From Candidatus Koribacter versatilis Ellin345 (lineage in GTDB: Bacteria; Acidobacteriota; Terriglobia; Terriglobales; Acidobacteriaceae), in the NCBI RefSeq assembly GCF_000014005.1, contig NC_008009.1, positions 2,046,001-2,110,000 on the forward strand: a stretch of 64,000 nt of DNA, written 5' to 3'. Shown here piece by piece: positions 60,291 to 64,000 of the stretch. Made by a program: the position numbers and the translations under genes. The stretch's first letter is position 1, and each line of letters begins with the position of its first letter. Below the pieces are notes generated by a model, which was given only the letters and a program-made list of their open reading frames with translations, did not search any database and was not told the origin of the DNA.

Positions 60291-62561
60291 ATGATTGGGT
60301 CAACGATTTCTCACTACAAACTGCTCGACAAACTGGGCGCGGGCGGCATGGGCGTGGTGTATCGCGCGGAGGACACGCGACTGGGGCGGCAGGTCGCCTT
60401 GAAGTGTCTCCCGGCCGAGTATGCCGCCGATCCGCAGATGGTGGAGCGCTTCCTGCGCGAGGCGCGATCGGCGTCGGCGTTGAATCATCCGAATATCTGC
60501 ACGATTCACGAGGTAGATGTTGCCAATGGGCAGCACTTCCTCACTATGGAGTTGCTCGAGGGGCAAAGTCTTCGCGATCGCATTGCGTCGGGGCCGATAG
60601 CGACGGACGAGTCGATCCGGATTGCGGTCGCAGTTGCGGACGCACTTGATGCCGCACATGAGAAGGGTATTGTTCATCGCGACATCAAGCCGGCGAACAT
60701 TTTCCTGACGGAGCGTGGCGAAGCGAAGGTGCTCGATTTCGGGCTGGCGAAGCTGGAAAGCTCGAATCTCGCGATGTCGGCGACGGTGGATGCGAACCTC
60801 ACGAGCCCGGGGCAGGCGATCGGCACGATTGCGTACATGTCGCCGGAGCAGGCGCGCGGCATCGACGTAGATGCCCGAAGCGATTTGTTTTCGCTGGGGG
60901 TTCTGATCTATGAGATGGCGACGGGAGTTCCACCGTTTCCGGGTGCAACGTCGGCGCTGATTTTTGACGCGATTCTCAACCGGCAGGCGACACGTGCGTC
61001 GAAGGTGAACGCTGCGACGCCGGCGGGATTGGAGAACATCATCGCGAAGCTGCTGGAGAAAGATCCGCGGTTGCGCTACCAGAGTGCGGCGGACCTCCTG
61101 GCGGACTTGCGTCGATTGCAGCGGGACGGTGGTACCGCCAGCGTTGCTGCGGCGATGCCCGCGCAGAGGGCCCGGAAGACGAGCAAGGCGATTGATTCGA
61201 TCGCGGTGCTGCCCTTCAAGAACGCGACGGGCGATGCTGAACTGGAGTACATCGGGGAGGCGATCGCTGAAGGTGTGCTCGACGGGCTCTCGCACCTGCC
61301 AAAGGTGAGGATCGTTCCGCGCAGCAAGGCATTTCGTTTTCGCGACGAGGCTGAGGATCCGCAGAGCGTTGGAAAGAAGCTTGACGTTCGAGCGGTGTTG
61401 ACCGGACGGGTGAGCAAACGCGGCGATCAACTGAACATTCGCGCCGAACTTGTCGATGTAGCAAAAGACGCGCAGCTCTGGGGCGCACAGTTTAGCCGCA
61501 CGGTGAACGATGCTCCCGATCTCCACGAAGAGATTGCAAAGCGCGTGGCTGAGAAGTTAGAGGGGCCGTCGTCTGCGGGATCGAAGGGTGGGAAGAAATC
61601 CGAGAAGGTCGAAACCACTTCCGTTAATAAAGAGGCACAGGCCTTGTATTTACGCGGCTCGCACCACTTAAACAAGTGGACTGCCGACGGTGTGCAGCTG
61701 GGCATTGAATTGTGCAAGCAGGCGATTGACCTTGAGCCAACTTACGCCGAGCCTTACGCGGCAATGGCGATGTCGTATGCGGTTTCGGGTGTCCTCGGCT
61801 CCTTGGACGCGGAGCTTTCCCAGCGACAAGCGAAGGCGCTTGGGCAGAAAGCACTTCAGCTAAATGAAGCTCTTCCGGAGGCACACGCGGCGTTGGCGAT
61901 TGTCTGCTACTTTACTTTCGAGCTTAGTGCGGCCGTACGGTTTGGCGAGCGCGCGATCGAGTTGGCTCCAGACCTGCCCATCGCCCGCTATGCTTTGGCG
62001 ATGGGTCTCTCCACCAAAGGACGGATCGAGGAAGCCACTTCAATTCTGCGTGAGGCTGCCGATACGGATCCTCTCATGCTGCCGGTGAACTACGCCTACG
62101 GCCTGATGCTCTACTACAGTCATCGTTGGGATGAAGCCGCAGCCCAACTGCGGAGAGCGCTCGAGGTCCTCCCGACGATGCAACTTGCGCAAGGGATGAG
62201 AAGCGTCGCGCTGGCGCGAGGCGGCCGCCACGAGGAAGCAAAAGCGCAGTACCAGGAGTTCATCCGCGATCATCCGACTACACCTTGGGGAACGATCGAA
62301 GCCTACCTCGCAGCGCTCGCCGGCGAACGAGAGAAAGCCATGCAATTGCTAGCGGTACCCAGAACCCATCCGATTTCCTTGTTCTTTGCTGCCGGCGCGT
62401 ACGGCGCACTAGGAGAACTCGACCTCGGATTCATTGAACTGGAGCGCGCCCGTGAGGTGCGTTTTAGCGTGTTGTGCACTGCCCGGGCAAATCCGATCTT
62501 CGATCCTTACCGTTCGGATCCTCGGTGGCCCGGGTACCTGGAGTCGCTGCGTCTGAACTAG
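60291..62561 (+). CDS. Ser/Thr protein kinase with TolB-like linker and TPR repeats
   Basis: A 756-residue protein. The Hanks-type kinase domain covers about residues 1-275: [13 protein letters not shown] glycine loop, Lys38 (VALKCLP), catalytic Asp131 ([10 protein letters not shown]), DFG at 149, and [14 protein letters not shown] middle domain begins [20 protein letters not shown], the TolB/CyaA-associated type common in such acidobacterial kinases. About 380 residues of TPR-like helical repeats follow ([47 protein letters not shown]). No TM helix is obvious. The start [10 protein letters not shown] is canonical; GTG 60264 with AAAGGG upstream is an alternative. Confidence 0.9.
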   Translation: MIGSTISHYKLLDKLGAGGMGVVYRAEDTRLGRQVALKCLPAEYAADPQMVERFLREARSASALNHPNICTIHEVDVANGQHFLTMELLEGQSLRDRIASGPIATDESIRIAVAVADALDAAHEKGIVHRDIKPANIFLTERGEAKVLDFGLAKLESSNLAMSATVDANLTSPGQAIGTIAYMSPEQARGIDVDARSDLFSLGVLIYEMATGVPPFPGATSALIFDAILNRQATRASKVNAATPAGLENIIAKLLEKDPRLRYQSAADLLADLRRLQRDGGTASVAAAMPAQRARKTSKAIDSIAVLPFKNATGDAELEYIGEAIAEGVLDGLSHLPKVRIVPRSKAFRFRDEAEDPQSVGKKLDVRAVLTGRVSKRGDQLNIRAELVDVAKDAQLWGAQFSRTVNDAPDLHEEIAKRVAEKLEGPSSAGSKGGKKSEKVETTSVNKEAQALYLRGSHHLNKWTADGVQLGIELCKQAIDLEPTYAEPYAAMAMSYAVSGVLGSLDAELSQRQAKALGQKALQLNEALPEAHAALAIVCYFTFELSAAVRFGERAIELAPDLPIARYALAMGLSTKGRIEEATSILREAADTDPLMLPVNYAYGLMLYYSHRWDEAAAQLRRALEVLPTMQLAQGMRSVALARGGRHEEAKAQYQEFIRDHPTTPWGTIEAYLAALAGEREKAMQLLAVPRTHPISLFFAAGAYGALGELDLGFIELERAREVRFSVLCTARANPIFDPYRSDPRWPGYLESLRLN

Positions 62562-62684
62562 CCACTGCTCGCGGAGCCGAACGCTGGAACCACAACTATC
62601 ACGTCAGTACTTTCGCGCAGCTTATTTCGCGGTGGCGGCTGGAGTTACACTCTTTGCCAAGTTCCTGGAGGGCAGGCCGTGGGT

Positions 62685-64000
62685 ATGAAGTCTCGGGTTT
62701 GGGTGATGTTATTGGTTCTCCTGGCTTCGGCTGGCGCATTCGCGACCAAGGGCGATCCGATCAAGGCGCGCCTTGGGCGTTCGTATCGCTTCGAGCGCGG
62801 AGGATGGGTCTATGTTCACCTGGAAGGCAAGCCAGCGGACCTTGGGTTCCAGCAGGGCTACCTGCTGTCAGCGGAGATCGAAGACGGTTTCAAAGTCGTG
62901 CAACTGAGAGACACCCATGTCAGCAAGCACGACTGGGACTTTTTTCGGAAAGTCGCCCATGACATCTTCTGGCCGAAGATCGATCCCGAGTACCAGGCGG
63001 AGTTGAAGGGCATCCAGGAGGGGCTGGCGGCGAAAGGCTCGGAGCTCACCCTCGACGATGTGGTCGCACTCAATGGCATGGAAGAGATTGCTGATTACTA
63101 CGTTCCGTACCTGAACCGGCTGCAAGGCAAGCTGAATCCCAAGGGCGCGGTGGCGCAAGGGAACTGCAGCGCGTTCGTGGCTACGGGTAGCTATACGGCC
63201 GACGGCAAGATCGTGATCGCGCACAATAACTGGACGTCGTACATCAGCGGCGAGCGCTGGCGGATCATTTACGACGTGGTGCCCGAGCATGGCCTGCATT
63301 TCATCATGGATGGCTATCCGGGGACGATCACCAGTGGCGACGATTTCGGTATGAACTCGGAAGGCCTGGTGGTGACGGAGACGACGATCTCCGGCTTTGC
63401 CGGTTTCGATCCGGCAGGGAAGCCGGAATTTGTGCGTTCGCGCAAGGCGATGCAGTATGCCAAGGACATCGATCAGTGGATCAAAATCATGCAGGAGAGC
63501 AACAACGGCGCATATGCGAATGACTGGCTGCTGGCGGACCGCAAGACCAACGAGATTGCGCGCGTGGAACTGGGTCTGCTGCACTCGGCGGTGGATCGGT
63601 CGACGGACGGCTACTTCGTTGGCTCGAACTTCCCGACTGATGATGCTTTGATTCACGACGAGACGAACTTCGATGTAAAAGATGCCAACAGCTCGCCGAA
63701 TGCGCGGCGCAAGCGTTGGGAACAGGTCATCCAGCAGAACAAGGGCAAGATTGATGCCGACTTGGCGCGCAATTTCATGAGCGACCACTATGACGCCTTC
63801 GACAGCAAGAAAGAGGCGGACCTGCGATCGTTATGTGGGCACGGCGATACCGATCCGCGCGCCGAGAAGGTGTGGGAGCAGGATCCGTTCGAGCCGATGG
63901 GCGCAGTGAATGGCAAGACGGCTGACTTCCAGATGGTGAAGAGGATGAGCTTCTATGCGCGGACGGGGCATCCGTGCGGCGAGAAGTTCAAAGCCGAGCA
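62685..64000 (+). CDS. C45/phospholipase B-like Ntn hydrolase, C-terminus cut by window edge
   Basis: ATG 62685 opens a frame that runs off the window (438 codons). Signal peptide: VWVMLLVLLASAGAFA. The mature part has LEGKPADLGFQQGYLLSAEI, a helical region (ELKGIQEGLAAKGSELTLDD) and the nucleophile segment AVAQGNCSAFVATG with Cys161, then IVIAHNNWTSY, LHFIMDGYPGTITSGDDFGM and NSEGLVVTETTI. This matches the autoprocessing acyltransferase/phospholipase B-like superfamily, in which the chain is cleaved to expose the N-terminal Cys. It likely cleaves an amide or acyl ester outside the cytoplasm. GGAGGGCAGG lies upstream. Confidence 0.8.
   Translation, partial: MKSRVWVMLLVLLASAGAFATKGDPIKARLGRSYRFERGGWVYVHLEGKPADLGFQQGYLLSAEIEDGFKVVQLRDTHVSKHDWDFFRKVAHDIFWPKIDPEYQAELKGIQEGLAAKGSELTLDDVVALNGMEEIADYYVPYLNRLQGKLNPKGAVAQGNCSAFVATGSYTADGKIVIAHNNWTSYISGERWRIIYDVVPEHGLHFIMDGYPGTITSGDDFGMNSEGLVVTETTISGFAGFDPAGKPEFVRSRKAMQYAKDIDQWIKIMQESNNGAYANDWLLADRKTNEIARVELGLLHSAVDRSTDGYFVGSNFPTDDALIHDETNFDVKDANSSPNARRKRWEQVIQQNKGKIDADLARNFMSDHYDAFDSKKEADLRSLCGHGDTDPRAEKVWEQDPFEPMGAVNGKTADFQMVKRMSFYARTGHPCGEKFKAE

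Overview
The window reads as a chromosomal segment of a moderately GC-rich, Gram-negative member of the Acidobacteriota, most likely Terriglobia/Koribacterales. This is inference from gene content: a PadR regulator coupled to an ADOP-type duplicated permease, a Ser/Thr kinase starting [10 protein letters not shown] with a TPR tail, winged-helix regulators with a central membrane anchor, ASPIC/UnbV proteins, and outer-membrane efflux parts. I see no rRNA, tRNA, CRISPR array, phage or IS transposase; it looks like stable chromosome.

Layout. 0-12.8 kb is a sugar and signalling block: a truncated LacI regulator divergent from a GH116-GH5 glycosidase pair; a four-gene minus-strand operon (secreted protein, NarL-type histidine kinase, response regulator, VCBS/ASPIC secreted protein); then a double-VOC protein, a sugar isomerase-like TIM barrel, a ROK kinase and a sialate-O-acetylesterase. 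12.8-18.5 kb is an RND tripartite efflux operon (adaptor, pump, TolC). 19.1-22.5 kb is a tightly overlapping galK-galE-galT operon preceded by a frameshifted small membrane gene. 22.5-25 kb is hypC-hypD-hypE with a CRP-like site upstream. 25.4-28.5 kb is padR-ADOP.

28.6-39.8 kb is mixed: metallo-beta-lactamase fold protein, WxxGxW/proline-rich lipoprotein, winged-helix regulator, class C serine hydrolase, small HTH protein, glmU, a secreted protein with a long structured leader, bactofilin, and a methyltransferase-like protein. 39.8-45.1 kb is a TetR-controlled ABC-2 export system (TetR, HlyD, ATPase, permease, OprM-like outer-membrane factor), whose last gene carries a frameshift. 45.2-50.8 kb has two envelope genes sharing an upstream element, two membrane proteins and lactate permease. 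51-59.2 kb has an L,D-transpeptidase, a small membrane protein coupled to an SPFH protein, and an operon of secreted protein, peptide-type solute-binding protein, NtrY-like kinase and sigma-54 activator. The end holds thiO, a Ser/Thr kinase with TPRs, and a C45/phospholipase-B-like Ntn hydrolase cut by the window edge.

Most interesting non-coding signals: a long structured minus-strand RNA ending in an intrinsic terminator at 37905-38140; a candidate small RNA with stacked terminators at 10142-10290; an identically placed 20-bp element upstream of two envelope genes; a 20-bp palindrome at the tetR start; and an 83-bp tandem repeat carrying a REP-like core. All functional statements come from reading motifs by eye; no search or folding was run.
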